Source: Sediminibacillus terrae
GTDB lineage: Bacteria > Bacillota > Bacilli > Bacillales > Amphibacillaceae
DNA length: 64,000 nt
Direction: 5' to 3'
NCBI RefSeq assembly: GCF_009602435.1
Contig: NZ_VZDQ01000023.1
Location: forward strand, 1 to 64,000
Both the position numbers and the translations under genes were made by a program. Shown in pieces: positions 33,468 to 42,541 of the stretch. Position 1 is the first letter of the stretch; every line of letters starts with the position of its first letter. Below the pieces are notes generated by a model. It saw only the letters and a program-made list of their open reading frames with translations, did no database searches and was not told the origin of the DNA.

Positions 33468-33886
33468 TTACTCCCTCTCTGAACCTTCATTCCTATTACT
33501 CTTATGATTAATATCAAACAAAGTAGGCTGGGCGGACGGATAAGAAGTACTATCTTTTAAATCGGGATCTTCGATATACACGAGCAGCTGTCCATCATTC
33601 AATCGATCAACATATAATTCTTTTTCTTCCGGCTGATGTTCAATTTGTCCAGTACCTTTTCTTCGCCAGCTTTGTCCGAAAAAAGGGAAGCGAATTTTTC
33701 GCTAGTGGCTGTTTCAACGGTTTTGTATTGAACATTTGTAAGCTCGTTCAACATGCCGGCGTCTTCTTTATGTTGGGAAACAATCCAAATATGTCGTTCT
33801 GGTATTCCTTTAGCTTTGATCTCTTTTATCCTTTCAAAAGCAGCATCTTCTGAAGGGAATGCCTCCAGTTTGTTATAATCCTTCAT
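33468..33886 (-). pseudogene. YflT-like general stress protein, frameshifted near the C-terminus
   Basis: From ATG 33886 (GGGAG upstream) the frame encodes 'KLEAFPSEDAAFERIKEIKAKGIPERHIWIVSQ', the heat/general stress YflT family, but ends early at 33599 with 'KKKNYMLID'. Another frame continues directly with 'ELYVDRLNDGQLLVYIEDPD', the normal family ending, plus a polar tail to TAA at 33468. Restoring one G at about 33624 (CGGAAG to CGGGAAG) rejoins them into about 139 residues. It follows the VOC gene by 17 nt and is likely co-transcribed. Confidence 0.75.
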
Positions 33887-33903
33887 GTGATACACTCCCT
33901 TTT

Positions 33904-34317
33904 TTAATCGTACCAAACCCAGTGCGGGGACGTTTTGCTGATTTCCATAAACTCTATCGGATTGCCGTCCGGATCCGAAACCCAGCATTGAAGGTTGTCG
34001 TCCTTTCCTCGTTTTGGCTCGCTGTCCAATTTGATTCCTTTACCTTTTAATTGGTTGGCTATTTTTTCGATATCCGTCACTTCCAGACATAAATGATGGA
34101 AGCCGATGTGGCTACTGTCCGCTTCTGCTTTGTTTTTGCCGCCATAAAACAGTTCGATAAATTGGCCTGTCCCGACTTTGACATATTCAATCCATGGATT
34201 TCCGTTATCATCCTGGATGCTGAATGCATGTTTGAATCCGAGCAAATCGCAATAAAATTCGAGTGATCGTTTCATATTTTCTACCGTAAAAGCCAAATGC
34301 CCGATTCCTTTGATCAC
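33904..34317 (-). CDS. VOC-family protein (glyoxalase I-like)
   Basis: A 137-residue protein. 'KGIGHLAFTVENMKRSLEFYCDLLGFKHAF' and 'SHIGFHHLCLEVTDIEKIANQL' are the two paired modules, and 'WVSDPDGNPIEFMEIS' is the conserved end. His5, Glu (QFIELF), His and Glu (IEFME) metal positions typical of glyoxalase I can be traced. GTG start with AGGAGGCGG upstream. A degenerate cre-like GGTAAGCGTTTTCC lies at 34346-34359. It is divergent from an aldo-keto reductase. Confidence 0.87.
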   Translation of the reverse strand: MIKGIGHLAFTVENMKRSLEFYCDLLGFKHAFSIQDDNGNPWIEYVKVGTGQFIELFYGGKNKAEADSSHIGFHHLCLEVTDIEKIANQLKGKGIKLDSEPKRGKDDNLQCWVSDPDGNPIEFMEISKTSPHWVWYD

Positions 34318-34470
34318 GCCGCCCGCCTCCTGTCGTAGGTTTGTTGGTAAGCGTTTTCCCTTTTTATGAAGAAAATAACAACACGCTTGGAAAAAAGTCG
34401 GAAGTATTCTTTGGGACTTCCAACTTGCATAATGATAGAATAAAAGAAATAGTGAAAAAGGGGTGGCGAT

Positions 34471-35388
34471 GTGAAGAAAGTAAAACTGGGAACAAGTGAT
34501 TTACATACAGGGGAAATTTCACTTGGCTGCATGCGGATGGACAAGCTGTCTAGTAATGAGGCTGCCAAGGTCATGGAAAATGCGGTGGAGCATGGAGTCG
34601 ATTTGTTTGATCATGCCGATATCTACGGCGGCGGTAAATCGGAAGAGGTTTTTGCCAGTGCGTTAAAGGAGACATCCATCAATCGGGAGGACATCGTACT
34701 TCAGACGAAGTGCGGGATCAGGGACGGGTTTTTTGATTTTTCCAAGCAACATATCCTTGACTCGGTAGAGGGCAGTCTAAAACGATTGGATACAGATTAT
34801 ATCGATATTCTGCTGCTCCACCGGCCGGATACACTGATGGAGCCGGAAGAAGTGGCAGAGGCCTTTGCCAAACTGAAAGAAAGCGGTAAAGTACGCCATT
34901 TTGGAGTCAGCAACCAAAACCCGATGCAAATCGAGCTGTTGAAAAAATACCTGAAGGATGATTTGATCATCAACCAGCTGCAACTTAGTCTGATGTTTAC
35001 GCCAATGATTGATGCCGGACTCAACGTCAACATGCAGCACGACCCGGCGGTTGTCAGGGATAGCAGTATTTTGGATTACAGCCGGTTACATGACATGACC
35101 ATCCAGGCATGGTCGCCGTTCCAGTATGGCATGTTCGAGGGAGTGTTTGTCGGCAATGAAAAGTTCCCGGAACTGAACATGAAGATGCAGGAGCTGGCCG
35201 AGAAAAAAGGGGTAACGGACTCTGCTATCGCAATTGCCTGGATATTGCGTCATCCGTCCAAAATACAGCCGGTCGTCGGGACGATGAATGTAGAGCGTCT
35301 TGCCGGAATTGCCAGAGCTTCGGATGTCGAGCTGACCAGGGAAGAATGGTATGAGCTTTACCGGGCGGCAGGGAATAAACTGCCATAA
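34471..35388 (+). CDS. Aldo-keto reductase (YcsN/YdhF-like)
   Basis: A 305-residue TIM-barrel NADPH oxidoreductase. 'GVDLFDHADIYGGGKSEEVF' holds the catalytic Asp and Tyr, 'IVLQTKCGI' the Lys, and 'LLLHRPD' the His of the AKR tetrad. 'FGVSNQNPMQIELLKKYL' is a conserved AKR helix. GTG start preceded by AAGGGGTGG. Closest in layout to YcsN/YdhF of the AKR11-like group. Physiological substrate unknown. Terminator at 35464. Confidence 0.92.
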   Translation: MKKVKLGTSDLHTGEISLGCMRMDKLSSNEAAKVMENAVEHGVDLFDHADIYGGGKSEEVFASALKETSINREDIVLQTKCGIRDGFFDFSKQHILDSVEGSLKRLDTDYIDILLLHRPDTLMEPEEVAEAFAKLKESGKVRHFGVSNQNPMQIELLKKYLKDDLIINQLQLSLMFTPMIDAGLNVNMQHDPAVVRDSSILDYSRLHDMTIQAWSPFQYGMFEGVFVGNEKFPELNMKMQELAEKKGVTDSAIAIAWILRHPSKIQPVVGTMNVERLAGIARASDVELTREEWYELYRAAGNKLP

Positions 35389-35463
35389 AAACGAGCGTTA
35401 AATTCCGGTTATAATATCAACAGGTTTTTTTGGGAAAATTGATGAATTACATGGAAAATGTCG

Positions 35464-35493
35464 GGCCAAATCACATTAGATTTGGTCTTTTTT
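35464..35493 (+). terminator. Terminator of the aldo-keto reductase gene
   Basis: GGCCAAATC and GATTTGGTC arms with a 6-nt loop, followed by six T. Confidence 0.8.
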
Positions 35494-35510
35494 CTCCGTA
35501 GATCCCCATT

Positions 35511-35756
35511 ATGAGGAGGTATTTCAGAGACTTGTTCAACTTCGTGGTGCTTTTATGGCAAGCGTCTTTAGTGGTTACCATTGTTACGTTCCTTTTTGGC
35601 ATTTTAAAGAAATCGCTGGTTTCATTGTTGATTAGCTTCTTCTTCTCCATACCAATTGCCTGGTACTTTTTTGGAGCGGAAAACGGCTGGAGGCTAATAA
35701 GTTTCATACCTTTCTTTTTATTATTGTTCATAATTATATTTCGAAGAAGAAAGTGA
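35511..35756 (+). CDS. Small membrane protein
   Basis: An 81-residue protein with two membrane helices (about 12-46 and 60-76) ending IIFRRRK. The GAGGAGGT that could act as ribosome binding site lies inside codons 2-4, so translation may begin at TTG 35532 instead. No family recognised. Confidence 0.5.
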   Translation: MRRYFRDLFNFVVLLWQASLVVTIVTFLFGILKKSLVSLLISFFFSIPIAWYFFGAENGWRLISFIPFFLLLFIIIFRRRK

Positions 35757-35841
35757 GTAAACAAAAACGGGGACTTCTATAGAATTAGCTTGCTCTTGTA
35801 ACAAGGGGACGATTGAAATAGGCATGTCCGCAAAACCCAAT

Positions 35842-35898
35842 AAAAAACCCCCTTCTGGTAGACGGAGGCAAACACCATTCCACCTGAAGAGGGATTTC
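35842..35898 (-). terminator. Terminator of the purine permease gene
   Basis: On the minus strand an AAATCCCTCTTC arm pairs imperfectly with GAAGGGGGTTTTTT, ending in a T-run. Confidence 0.65.
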
Positions 35899-35917
35899 AT
35901 CTTTATAAAGCCTCGCA

Positions 35918-37219
35918 TCAACTCATTACATGAAAGACGAAGTTAAACAAAAACAAGCCGGCGATGACATATAGAGCCAGGGAGACCTCCTTCGCTTTTC
36001 CGATGGCGATTTTCAAAATCGGATAAAGGATGAAGCCTACAGCGATTCCATCCGCAATACTGTAGGTGAATGGAATCATGGCGATGATGAAAAAGGCCGG
36101 GAAGCTTTCGCTTAAGTCTTCCACGTTCAAGTGACGGATATTTTCCAGCATCAATCCTCCGATAATCATCAAAATCGGGGCGATTGCGCTGTCGGGAATG
36201 AGCTTGATGACCGGAATGAAAAACGCCGACAGTAAAAACAGCGTCCCGGTTGTTACGGTGGTCAAGCCGGTTCTTCCGCCTGCTGCCATGCCTGCAGCTG
36301 TTTCCACGGTTGCGACCGTGGGACTGGTGCCGAACAATCCGGACAATGCTGCGGAAACGGAATTCGCCTGAAAAGCACGGGCAAACTTTTCCGGACGGTT
36401 GATGAAGTTCACATGCCCATGGGTGAGTCCGATATTTTCGAACACAAGCACCATGGTAATCAAAAACACGGCAATCCAAAAGGTCAACGATAAGATGTTC
36501 TCAAAGGACATTGCTCCGAAAACTTCCATGTATCCCCCGAATGAGAAAGCTGTTTCTCCAGCTGCTTCCACGTGGATCAGGCCGAACATCCATGCAATCA
36601 ATGTGCCGGCAACTACCGTAATAAGGAAGTTCCCCGGAACGTTTCGGATGAACAGGATGATAGCGATCAAAAAGGTCAGGATCGTGGCAAGCACCTGGGG
36701 GTCACCCAGTTCGCCGAGCATGATAATTGAATTCGTTCCTTTTTCGACCAATCCGCCTTTTTCCAGTCCGATCAGCATCAAAAACAGTCCGAGTCCGACT
36801 GTGATTGCCTCCTTCAACGACTGGGGAATCGCTTCACTCAACGTTTTCGCAAACCTGGTGAATGCAATGAACATGAACAACAAGCCGGAAATAAACACGA
36901 CGGCCAAGGCTTCTTGCCAGGTGACGCCCATTGATTGAACGATGGTATAGGAAAACAAAGCGTTGATCCCCATACCAGGCACAAGCAAAATCGGCACGTT
37001 TGCATAAAAACCCATGATGAAACAGCCGGCGACAGAAGCGGCGATCGTTGCCAGAATGGCTGCTTCAAGTGGTATTCCCGCTTCCGATAAGATGAGGGAA
37101 TTGACGGCAATGATATAGACAATCGCAAAAAAGCCGATCAATCCTGCCATTACTTCCCGTTTTACCGTTGTCTCATTCTGCTCAAGCTCAAAGAGTCGCT
37201 TAAACCAATTATGTTTCAT
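35918..37219 (-). CDS. AzgA/NCS2-family hypoxanthine/guanine permease (PbuG/PbuO-like)
   Basis: A 433-residue permease with 12-14 helices. 'TTVKREVMAGLIGFFAIVYIIAVNSLILSEAG' and 'PILLVPGMGINALFSYTIV' are the AzgA family signatures, and 'GTSPTVATVETAAGMAAGGRTGLTTVTTG' contains the substrate-contact region. It is a proton symporter for hypoxanthine and guanine (PbuG/PbuO in B. subtilis). A promoter lies about 75 nt upstream. The leader shows no purine riboswitch. Confidence 0.92.
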   Translation of the reverse strand: MKHNWFKRLFELEQNETTVKREVMAGLIGFFAIVYIIAVNSLILSEAGIPLEAAILATIAASVAGCFIMGFYANVPILLVPGMGINALFSYTIVQSMGVTWQEALAVVFISGLLFMFIAFTRFAKTLSEAIPQSLKEAITVGLGLFLMLIGLEKGGLVEKGTNSIIMLGELGDPQVLATILTFLIAIILFIRNVPGNFLITVVAGTLIAWMFGLIHVEAAGETAFSFGGYMEVFGAMSFENILSLTFWIAVFLITMVLVFENIGLTHGHVNFINRPEKFARAFQANSVSAALSGLFGTSPTVATVETAAGMAAGGRTGLTTVTTGTLFLLSAFFIPVIKLIPDSAIAPILMIIGGLMLENIRHLNVEDLSESFPAFFIIAMIPFTYSIADGIAVGFILYPILKIAIGKAKEVSLALYVIAGLFLFNFVFHVMS

Positions 37220-37293
37220 GGCGGTCTATCCTATTAAATTAGCCCTCTCCCTACCCGCTCGTCCTGTTTGAAAACAGGGAGCCACAAGACAGC

Positions 37294-37322
37294 ATTGTAA
37301 CAGAATATCACCGTATTGCCAA
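37294..37322 (-). promoter_or_regulatory. Sigma-A promoter of the purine permease gene
   Basis: On the minus strand TTGGCA (37322-37317), 17 bp, TACAAT (37299-37294). The transcript leader of about 65 nt contains a CCTGTTTTCAAACAGG hairpin (37261-37276). Confidence 0.7.
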
Positions 37323-37741
37323 TGGCTCAGCCTGCCAGGAATAGGAAAACCTTGGAGTTGGCCGTTTATTTTCAACCGCTGGTAGGTAGATGAATGGCTT
37401 CCCATCTTCTCCTCACATGTTATCTTTGATCGCGTTATCATACGCTGGCACCAAAGGGTTTGGGCAAAAACTTTCAGGTCGGAAAAATATGTCCATTAAA
37501 TTTCGGAAATGGTATTGTCAGCCACCGGAACAGTGGAGTATAATAAGCCTTCCGTGTAAATTGTAACTCTTAATTAAGGCTTTTTCGTATTTTTAATCGT
37601 TTTAGAAAAAGCCGTGATAATTGTTATATACGAGGGGACAATCTCGTTACCCCTCCATAAATTAATAATAGAGAGCATTTATTGCATAAACCTAACTGTC
37701 AATCCGGCTATGGCAATCTGTATGCAGGGGAGTTTGATACG
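37323..37741. other. Intergenic region between divergent permease and GH65 genes
   Basis: No supported gene. A long imperfect hairpin (AAGGCTTTTTC ... GAAAAAGCC, 37577-37612) lies in front of the GH65 gene, and A/T-rich promoter-like sequence follows it. No cre site of good quality was seen. Confidence 0.45.
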
Positions 37742-40057
37742 ATGACTTGGAAAATTTCCGGAAATTCGTTGGAGGAAAATAATTTGTTGTTGAATGAAAG
37801 TCTGTTTGCCCTTGGAAATGGTTATCTCGGAGTGAGAGGAAACTTCGAGGAAGGCTATACAGAAAACATTCGTTCCATTCGCGGCACTTATATAAATGCA
37901 TTCCATGATGAAACGGAAATCAGCTATGGAGAAAAATTGCATGCTTTTCCAGATTCTCAGCAAAAGCTGGTCAATATCATCGATGCTCAGGATGTGAAAA
38001 TAGAAATAGACGGCGAGCGGTTTTCTTTGTTTACCGGGAAGATACTCGGATACGCGCAGCATCTCCATTTTGATGAAGGTTTTTCCGAGCGGATCATTCA
38101 TTGGGTTTCTCCAGAGGGAAAAGAAGTGAAACTCCATTTCCGGCGATTGATTTCTTTTGCCCTGAAAGAATTATTTTTGATGGATATCAAAGTAGAACCA
38201 GTCAGCGAAATCAAAGAGATCAAGATTATTTCTTCGGTAAATGGCGATGTCTCCAATTATACCGATAAAGATGATCCGCGGGTTGCTTCTGACCATGCAA
38301 AACGCACACTTGTCAAAGAAGCTGGCCAAAAAGGCGACTACAGCATTGTCCGCAGTCAAACAATGGTGACGAAGCTGGAGGTCGCATGTGTATCGAGGAC
38401 GGTGGTAGAAGCAGCGGCAGGTTACCAGTATGATAAAGAAATAGGCGAAAATGCCGTTGAAGAAACGTATAGTTGTGACGGCAGCAGCCCTATCTGGTTC
38501 ACCAAGTTCAACCTATATACCGATACACTACGGCACAAGGAGAATTTGGTAGAGACAGGAATCGACCTCCTTGCGAAAATAAAAGGGGCCGTTTTTGAAG
38601 ATTTCGTCGTCGAGCAAAAGGCCTATCTGGATAACTTTTGGAGCAATTCTGACGTAATGATTGCAGGGGATGAACAACTGCAGGAAGGAATCCGTTTCAA
38701 TTTGTTCCAGCTGCTGCAATCGGTCGGGAAGGATCCGGTCAGCAACATTGCGGCAAAAGGACTTTCCGGTGAAGGATATGAAGGGCACTACTTCTGGGAT
38801 ACGGAAATCTATATGTTCCCAGTCTTTTTGATGACTAATCCCGATTTGGCCAAAAACCTGCTCATCCAGCGCCACTCTACTTTGGACAGTGCCAGGAAGC
38901 GCGCTAAAGAAATGGGGCACGACAAGGGAGCTTTATTCCCTTGGAGGACAATCACCGGGAGCGAGTCATCCGCGTTTTTCCCGGCAGGCACGGCCCAGTA
39001 TCATATCAGCGCAGACATTGCTTACAGTTACATTCAATACTTTTTGGCGACGACGGATGTCGATTTTTTGAAGGATTATATGGCGGAAGTCTTGTTTGAA
39101 ACAGCGCGGCTGTGGATGGAGACCGGCCATATGTATGAAGGACAGTTCCGCATCGACAATGTTACCGGTCCGGACGAATATACGTGTATCGTCAATAACA
39201 ATTACTATACCAATGTCATGGCCAAGCACAATTTAACTTGGGCAGTCAAGGTGTATAAGTTGTTGGAAGAAGTCGACGGTGCCTTGCTTGGTGAGTTGAA
39301 AACTGCTTTGTCACTCGGTGAACAAGAGGTTGGTGAATGGGCAATGGCAGGAGAAAACATGTATTTGCCGTACGACGAAAAGCTGGGCATCAATGCACAG
39401 GACGATACCTTTTTGCAAAAACGACGCTGGGATCTGCCGAGTACGCCGAAGGAGAAGTTTCCTTTATTGCTGAACTATCATCCATTGACCCTGTATCGTT
39501 ATCAAGTATGCAAGCAGGCGGATACGGTTCTCGGTCATTTTCTCCTGGAGGATGAACAAAGCCTGGAGACCATTCGAAAGTCATACGATTACTATGAACA
39601 GGTGACCACCCATGATTCATCGTTGTCCTATTGCATTTTCAGCATCATGGCATCCAAGCTTGGATATCAGCAAAAGGCGTATGATTATTTCATGAAAACG
39701 GCGCGTCTAGATCTGGATAATATGCATGGCAATACGAAGGATGGACTGCATATGGCCAACATGGGCGGTACATGGATGGCGATCATATATGGTTTTGCCG
39801 GATTGCGGTTGAAAGAAACCGGATTGTCCTTTTCACCGGTCATTCCGGAAAAGTGGGACTCCGTGTCCTTCCATTTGCAATTCCAAAACAGGCAGCTCGC
39901 GGTCACCATGGAAAAGGACGGCATCTCTTATTGGCTGAAATCCGGAGAAGCGCTGACTTTCCGCCATTTTGATCAGGACGTTACACTGCAAAGCGGACAG
40001 TCGGTCAAAATCAGTACAGACAGCGGAGAACCGGATAGGAACTTGGCAGTCGTATAA
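37742..40057 (+). CDS. GH65 family disaccharide phosphorylase (maltose/kojibiose/nigerose/trehalose type)
   Basis: A 771-residue cytoplasmic enzyme. The N-terminal beta-sandwich (about 1-250) begins 'ENNLLLNESLFALGNGYLGVRG'; the (alpha/alpha)6 barrel contains 'GEGYEGHYFWDTEIYMFPVF' and the general acid Glu479 in 'NVTGPDEYTCIVNNNYYTN'. 'HLANMGGTW'-like phosphate-site sequence appears as 'HMANMGGTWMAI'. It splits an alpha-glucobiose with phosphate to beta-glucose-1-phosphate and glucose. ATG 37742 follows GGGGAG by 9 nt. No beta-phosphoglucomutase or sugar transporter lies next to it, so the disaccharide cannot be named. Confidence 0.9.
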   Translation: MTWKISGNSLEENNLLLNESLFALGNGYLGVRGNFEEGYTENIRSIRGTYINAFHDETEISYGEKLHAFPDSQQKLVNIIDAQDVKIEIDGERFSLFTGKILGYAQHLHFDEGFSERIIHWVSPEGKEVKLHFRRLISFALKELFLMDIKVEPVSEIKEIKIISSVNGDVSNYTDKDDPRVASDHAKRTLVKEAGQKGDYSIVRSQTMVTKLEVACVSRTVVEAAAGYQYDKEIGENAVEETYSCDGSSPIWFTKFNLYTDTLRHKENLVETGIDLLAKIKGAVFEDFVVEQKAYLDNFWSNSDVMIAGDEQLQEGIRFNLFQLLQSVGKDPVSNIAAKGLSGEGYEGHYFWDTEIYMFPVFLMTNPDLAKNLLIQRHSTLDSARKRAKEMGHDKGALFPWRTITGSESSAFFPAGTAQYHISADIAYSYIQYFLATTDVDFLKDYMAEVLFETARLWMETGHMYEGQFRIDNVTGPDEYTCIVNNNYYTNVMAKHNLTWAVKVYKLLEEVDGALLGELKTALSLGEQEVGEWAMAGENMYLPYDEKLGINAQDDTFLQKRRWDLPSTPKEKFPLLLNYHPLTLYRYQVCKQADTVLGHFLLEDEQSLETIRKSYDYYEQVTTHDSSLSYCIFSIMASKLGYQQKAYDYFMKTARLDLDNMHGNTKDGLHMANMGGTWMAIIYGFAGLRLKETGLSFSPVIPEKWDSVSFHLQFQNRQLAVTMEKDGISYWLKSGEALTFRHFDQDVTLQSGQSVKISTDSGEPDRNLAVV

Positions 40058-40078
40058 TCATCATATAGGTTGAGGATA

Positions 40079-40112
40079 AACAGGAATGCGATCTTCGTGT
40101 TCCTGTTTTTTA
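40079..40112 (+). terminator. Terminator of the GH65 gene
   Basis: AACAGGAA and TTCCTGTT arms with a 13-nt loop, followed by six T. Confidence 0.8.
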
Positions 40113-40202
40113 ATTTTTTGGAAAATTATGTTATACTAAAAGAGTAAATACACTAGGAAAGCAATGGGGAGAGTTGTAAAAAGTGACTCAGAAAGTTGAT
40201 CG

Positions 40203-40473
40203 GTGAATATGTTAGGTGAATTAAGGATTCCTTTATTCATCGGCAGTTTAGGAATAATGTCTAGTCTCTTTCAAATGCTCCCCGAATTCTTTTTCATGAA
40301 TACTCCTATGGTACTCGTAGCATCCTTTTTCCGGGATGATGGCGCTTATTTTTGCTGGCTTTGAACACACAAAAATAAATGAGAAAAGGGTTCCTTTTGC
40401 AGTTGGATTGAGTATTGTGTTTATCGGGGTTATTCTCGATTGCCCTTTTTTACTAAAAAACGCGTTCCATTAA
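40203..40473 (+). pseudogene. Small membrane protein, frameshifted at a poly-T run
   Basis: Start GTG 40203 or ATG 40209. The first frame ('IPLFIGSLGIMSSLFQMLPEFF', 'TPMVLVAS') stops at TGA after 'AYFCWL'. Removing one T from the five-T run at 40326-40330 gives 'SFSGMMALIFAGFEHTKINEK' and a further helix 'GLSIVFIGVILDCPFLL' to TAA 40471. The repaired protein has about 90 residues and three helices. Family not recognised. Confidence 0.5.
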
Positions 40474-40497
40474 TGAGTTTTCGAATGAAAGGTATGG

Positions 40498-40989
40498 TTA
40501 AAACTCTATAGATTCATGATAAAAGCAACTGGTCAGGAAAGTTGATTTGAAAGGTTTGTCTAAGTGCTCTATTTTTTTACAATAATCTTCCACAACTTTT
40601 TGGGCAGAATGGACGGATCTGGTGCTATCATACCGGTAATATATGATCTCTCCGTTAAATTGAAATTCTTTAATGATCGGTGCAATTCCTCCTTTACCAA
40701 AAGAAGAAAAGCGGATAAAATCGGGATTTTTACTCTTCACATTTTCTTTAAATTCAAATATTCTTTTTTTCTGCTGCTCGGTCATATTGCCAGGTGTGAT
40801 GTCTCCATTTCTTTTGGCCTCGCTTAATGTATAATTAACGGGCAATTTATTCGTCTTTTTTTTGCCGAAGTTTTCTATCTGTTCCTTGAAGGCCTCCTCG
40901 TCTTGTGCAGAAATAACATCAACAGACAAGGAAGATAAGAGGATAGACACCCCCATTAAAAAAGAAAAAACAACGATGCTTCTTTTCAT
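40498..40989 (-). CDS. DUF4362 secreted protein
   Basis: A 163-residue protein with a signal peptide (about 1-27, cut near 'SAQ'). 'NVKSKNPDFIRFSSFGKGGIAPIIKEFQFNGEIIYYRYDSTRSV' matches the DUF4362 family, which is found in many bacilli and usually exported. ATG 40989 is preceded by AAAGGAGG. Function unknown. Confidence 0.78.
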   Translation of the reverse strand: MKRSIVVFSFLMGVSILLSSLSVDVISAQDEEAFKEQIENFGKKKTNKLPVNYTLSEAKRNGDITPGNMTEQQKKRIFEFKENVKSKNPDFIRFSSFGKGGIAPIIKEFQFNGEIIYYRYDSTRSVHSAQKVVEDYCKKIEHLDKPFKSTFLTSCFYHESIEF

Positions 40990-41147
40990 AAAAATATACC
41001 TCCTTTGGAAGTGAATCAGAGGTACTTTCTGCAATAATGAGATTTTTATTCCGTTCGGCCATTCCTTGGAAGTGAGCCCTGTTTACTACCATTTCATGTT
41101 GTACACAAAGATTGTTTGTTACGAAAAATTACCAGGGTGGTGGTTAT

Positions 41148-41447
41148 ATGAAAAACGTGTATCTTTTTGCCGTGCATGTTATCAACCTATTAATATTAGG
41201 CGCTATCGGTTTTCTCGGGATCGCCATGTTCGTGGATATTAGTGCACCGGATGGAACGCCAACCTTTAACCCGATTGATATAGGTCTTCTGATTTTCTAC
41301 TTAATTATTTGGGTGGCTAGTTACAGTTACCAACTCAGACACAGAAAATGGGTGGTATTATTGGTTTCCAACTTGCTTTACATTGTCATGGTCATTGTTT
41401 TGTTGGTCACATTAATGCCGTTGCTTTATAGGGTTTTTTATTTTTAA
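41148..41447 (+). CDS. Three-helix membrane protein of unknown function
   Basis: A 99-residue protein with helices at about 5-28, 45-62 and 70-95. CAGGGTGG precedes ATG 41148 at about 9 nt. No family recognised. Confidence 0.6.
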   Translation: MKNVYLFAVHVINLLILGAIGFLGIAMFVDISAPDGTPTFNPIDIGLLIFYLIIWVASYSYQLRHRKWVVLLVSNLLYIVMVIVLLVTLMPLLYRVFYF

Positions 41448-41552
41448 ACACGTCCCCGGTCCATTTGAATGGCATGCTGTCATCACCCGAGCAGCATCTC
41501 CTGCAGAAGGGGGGGATGATTGAATAACAACTTATGAAGCTTTAGTAAACAG

Positions 41553-41597
41553 AAAAAAGTAACCGCCCCGGCCAATGGTGAGCTAGTTACTTTTTTC
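41553..41597. terminator. Terminator-like hairpin in the 41448-41741 gap
   Basis: AAAAAAGTAAC and GTTACTTTTTT arms with a 22-nt loop can act in both directions between convergent genes. The rest of the gap has no supported gene. Confidence 0.65.
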
Positions 41598-41741
41598 TAC
41601 CTATTTGGTCAACCGCTTTGCGGCTTGGAGTTACATCCTGGGTGGCTGCAGCCACTCAGGATCTTCTTTATTATTCTTTATCTGTGCAGTCAATTGTTCG
41701 CATAACGAGCGATGTATCGTCCTGGTTTTCCATGGTTTCTG

Positions 41742-42341
41742 TCAATACACTTCATACGTTTGTCCAGTTTGTTTTCCTTCGACGCTTTTTTTATAGGCAA
41801 GGCTCACCCGCGAAGAAGGAACCGCTTCGAATCCGGGGAAAAAGTCGCTGTATTTGTCCAGGGATTCTTGTAAAACATTTGGACTGACATTATTGATACG
41901 AATCCCTCTTGGCATTTCTATCGCTGCTGCTTTGACGAATGCTTTTACGCCTCCGTTTGCCATGGCTGCAGATACACCTTTGGGAATAGGGTCATCCATC
42001 ATGACACCTGTTGTCAGGGTAAAGCTGCCACCGTCGTTCACATAATCGATTCCCAAAAGCACCAAATTCACTTGTCCTTTCAGTTTACTGCTGATTGTAA
42101 CCTCATTTAGCTCTGGTGTTAGTTCCGTAACGGGAGCAAAGCTTGCCCCTCCTGAGGCGTTGATGACTGCATCGACTTTTCCGACTTTTTCATACATGTC
42201 CTTGATACTATCTGGTTCCTGAAGATCTACCTGAGCATCAGCGCCATTTCGACCAGCACGGATTATTTCATGGTTTTCTTCCAGTTCTTTAACGATTGCT
42301 GTTCCAATCGTCCCACTTGCCCCTACGATGAGTATTTTCAC
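41742..42341 (-). CDS. Short-chain dehydrogenase/reductase
   Basis: A 199-residue SDR. 'KILIVGASGTIGTAIVKELEENHEIIRAGRNG' is the nucleotide motif (GASGTIG with a following Arg that favours NADP), and 'AVINASGGASFAP' replaces the usual NNAG. The active-site Tyr-x3-Lys is not evident: 'GVSAAMANGGVKAFVKAAAIEM' has Met/Asn where Tyr is expected, as in atypical YwnB/CsgA-like short SDRs. GTG start chosen at 42341, with GTG 42350 as alternative. Substrate unknown. Confidence 0.85.
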   Translation of the reverse strand: MKILIVGASGTIGTAIVKELEENHEIIRAGRNGADAQVDLQEPDSIKDMYEKVGKVDAVINASGGASFAPVTELTPELNEVTISSKLKGQVNLVLLGIDYVNDGGSFTLTTGVMMDDPIPKGVSAAMANGGVKAFVKAAAIEMPRGIRINNVSPNVLQESLDKYSDFFPGFEAVPSSRVSLAYKKSVEGKQTGQTYEVY

Positions 42342-42541
42342 TTCTATCACTTCTTTCCGATTACAGAATCATTCCACTGCATTATAACATAGCAACGGTA
42401 TGTTGATATTGACAGTTGTCACAGCATTATTCTGGTTGAAAGCAGTCTCCTGATAAGCATTTCCATTCATCCTTTTTCTGTAAAGGTTTATAATAAAAGG
42501 ACAGGCATCTAGCCCTAATGACACAGAAAGAAGGAATTATC

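Noticed and set aside
37220-37320. Purine riboswitch in the leader of the hypoxanthine/guanine permease
   Set aside because: The conserved purine aptamer core (TATAA...TCTACC...) is not present on the minus strand; only a simple CCTGTTTTCAAACAGG hairpin is seen.
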